A DNA stretch of 64,000 nucleotides from Acinetobacter colistiniresistens (GTDB lineage: Bacteria > Pseudomonadota > Gammaproteobacteria > Pseudomonadales > Moraxellaceae): assembly GCF_000413935.1 (NCBI RefSeq), contig NZ_KE340376.1:66091-130090 (forward strand). Reading direction: 5' to 3'. The position numbers and the translations under genes were made by a program. Numbering within the stretch: the stretch's first letter is position 1; every line of letters begins with the position of its first letter. Positions 63,552-64,000 of the stretch are shown one piece after another. The notes below the pieces were generated by a model that was given only the letters and a program-made list of their open reading frames with translations, was not told the DNA's origin and made no database searches.

Positions 63552-63622
63552 AAATCTCCCCTAGCTCCTCTTTAATAAAGAGGGAAAGCTCCCTCCTTTA
63601 CTAAAGGAGGGTTGGGGAGGAT
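63552..63622. repeat. Double-hairpin intergenic repeat (REP-like), also a likely bidirectional terminator
   Basis: Two adjacent perfect hairpins: CCTCTTTA-A-TAAAGAGG at 63567-63583 and CCCTCCTTTA-C-TAAAGGAGGG at 63591-63611. They are enclosed by an outer imperfect pair (TCTCCCCTA near 63555, TTGGGGAGGA near 63612). The C-rich, G-rich double-stem design resembles dispersed palindromic repeats seen in Acinetobacter intergenic regions. It fills the gap between two convergent genes. Confidence 0.65.
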
Positions 63623-63625
63623 TAG

Positions 63626-64000
63626 TTATTCTGGAATATCACGTTGCGATACAGAACGAATCGCCTGTTTAAGTGCTTCATAACCATGCAATGGTGGGAA
63701 TTGAGGGAATTCTGCAATCACATTTGCTGGCGCATCAAATAGGAAACCATGATCTGCTTCACCCAGCATAGTGGTATCGTTATAAGAATCCCCTGCTGCA
63801 ATCACGCGGAAATTCAAACCATGTAACGCTTTTACCGCCTGACGCTTTTGATCAGGTTGACGTAATTTATAAGCTGTGATCATGCCATTTTCGTCGGTTT
63901 CAAGTTTATGACAGAAAATGGTTGGCCATCCCAATTGCTTCATCAATGGATGAGCAAACTCATAAAAAGTATCTGATAAAATAATCAGTTGGAAATGGGT
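63626..64000 (-). CDS. thrH: ThrH-like phosphoserine phosphatase / homoserine phosphotransferase (partial, N-terminus off window)
   Basis: The C-terminal 124 residues of a HAD-superfamily enzyme. The frame is open to the window edge; the visible part begins THFQLIILSDTFYEFAHPLM. Motif II is ILSDTFYEF, the lysine motif is in DQKRQAVKAL, and motif III is VIAAGDSYNDTTMLGEADHG. AEFPQFPPLHGYEALKQAI near the end is typical of ThrH. ThrH dephosphorylates phosphoserine and can transfer phosphate to homoserine. Motif I lies outside the window. Confidence 0.9.
   Translation of the reverse strand, partial: THFQLIILSDTFYEFAHPLMKQLGWPTIFCHKLETDENGMITAYKLRQPDQKRQAVKALHGLNFRVIAAGDSYNDTTMLGEADHGFLFDAPANVIAEFPQFPPLHGYEALKQAIRSVSQRDIPE

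Noticed and set aside
1..64000. CRISPR arrays, insertion sequences, prophage or integron structures
   Set aside because: No regularly spaced repeats, transposase, integrase or phage structural genes were seen on either strand.

Overview
The window is a chromosomal segment of a gammaproteobacterium, almost certainly Acinetobacter. The evidence is the low GC content, the pmrCAB order (eptA-pmrA-pmrB), the FadL and porin types, the many lipoproteins with LxxC lipoboxes, and the lack of typical enteric synteny. Coding density is high. I see no phage, insertion sequence or CRISPR array. One tRNA-Arg(CCU) gene is present.

Layout. 1-1294: two tandem paralogous genes of unknown function (the first cut by the window edge). 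1663-4563: valS. 4648-6285: a markedly AT-rich pair, a possible OGG-fold protein and a 5'-nucleotidase-family protein. 6339-7358: a J-domain-like coiled-coil protein. 7488-14229: a ketone-body module, namely 3-hydroxybutyrate dehydrogenase and a GntP permease on the minus strand, then a LysR regulator, both CoA-transferase subunits and AtoE on the plus strand. 14576-19380: a nitrogen module, Amt followed by a glutamate/aspartate-type ABC transporter (gltIJKL); each unit has a good -24/-12 (sigma54) promoter match.

19639-24911: an envelope-modification locus. A PAP2 phosphatase and a kinase-like protein run convergently into the pmrCAB operon (eptA, pmrA, pmrB). The PAP2 gene and eptA each carry the same TTTAAG-N5-TTTAAG PmrA box about 50 bp before their start codons. 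I read this as one PmrA regulon in two facing transcription units, and it is the most interesting result here.

25211-37206: a porin, an AmpG-like carrier, a lysophospholipid acyltransferase-like protein, a patatin lipoprotein, NfeD plus a stomatin-like protein, YjbR, IspA, PrpF, an aromatic-type amino acid permease, tRNA-Arg and a PuuA-like glutamine synthetase. 37368-41811: a haem-type uptake locus, with a DUF6607-like periplasmic protein divergent from a TonB-dependent receptor and a HmuY-family lipoprotein, and a Fur-box match between them. 41876-48384: a BcrC-type undecaprenyl pyrophosphatase, a second porin, a CitMHS carrier, an AraC regulator and a divergent aldehyde dehydrogenase. 48446-50176: a three-gene CsgG / DUF4810 / GNA1162 lipoprotein operon. 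50760-52385: an acyl-CoA ligase. 52415-60151: kdpABCDE for high-affinity potassium uptake. 60628-63550: two tandem FadL paralogues. 63626-64000: the end of a ThrH-like phosphatase.

Family assignments rest on recognised motifs and general resemblance in the translated sequence; no database search was run. Many start codons were moved to positions with a better ribosome binding site, signal peptide or family alignment.
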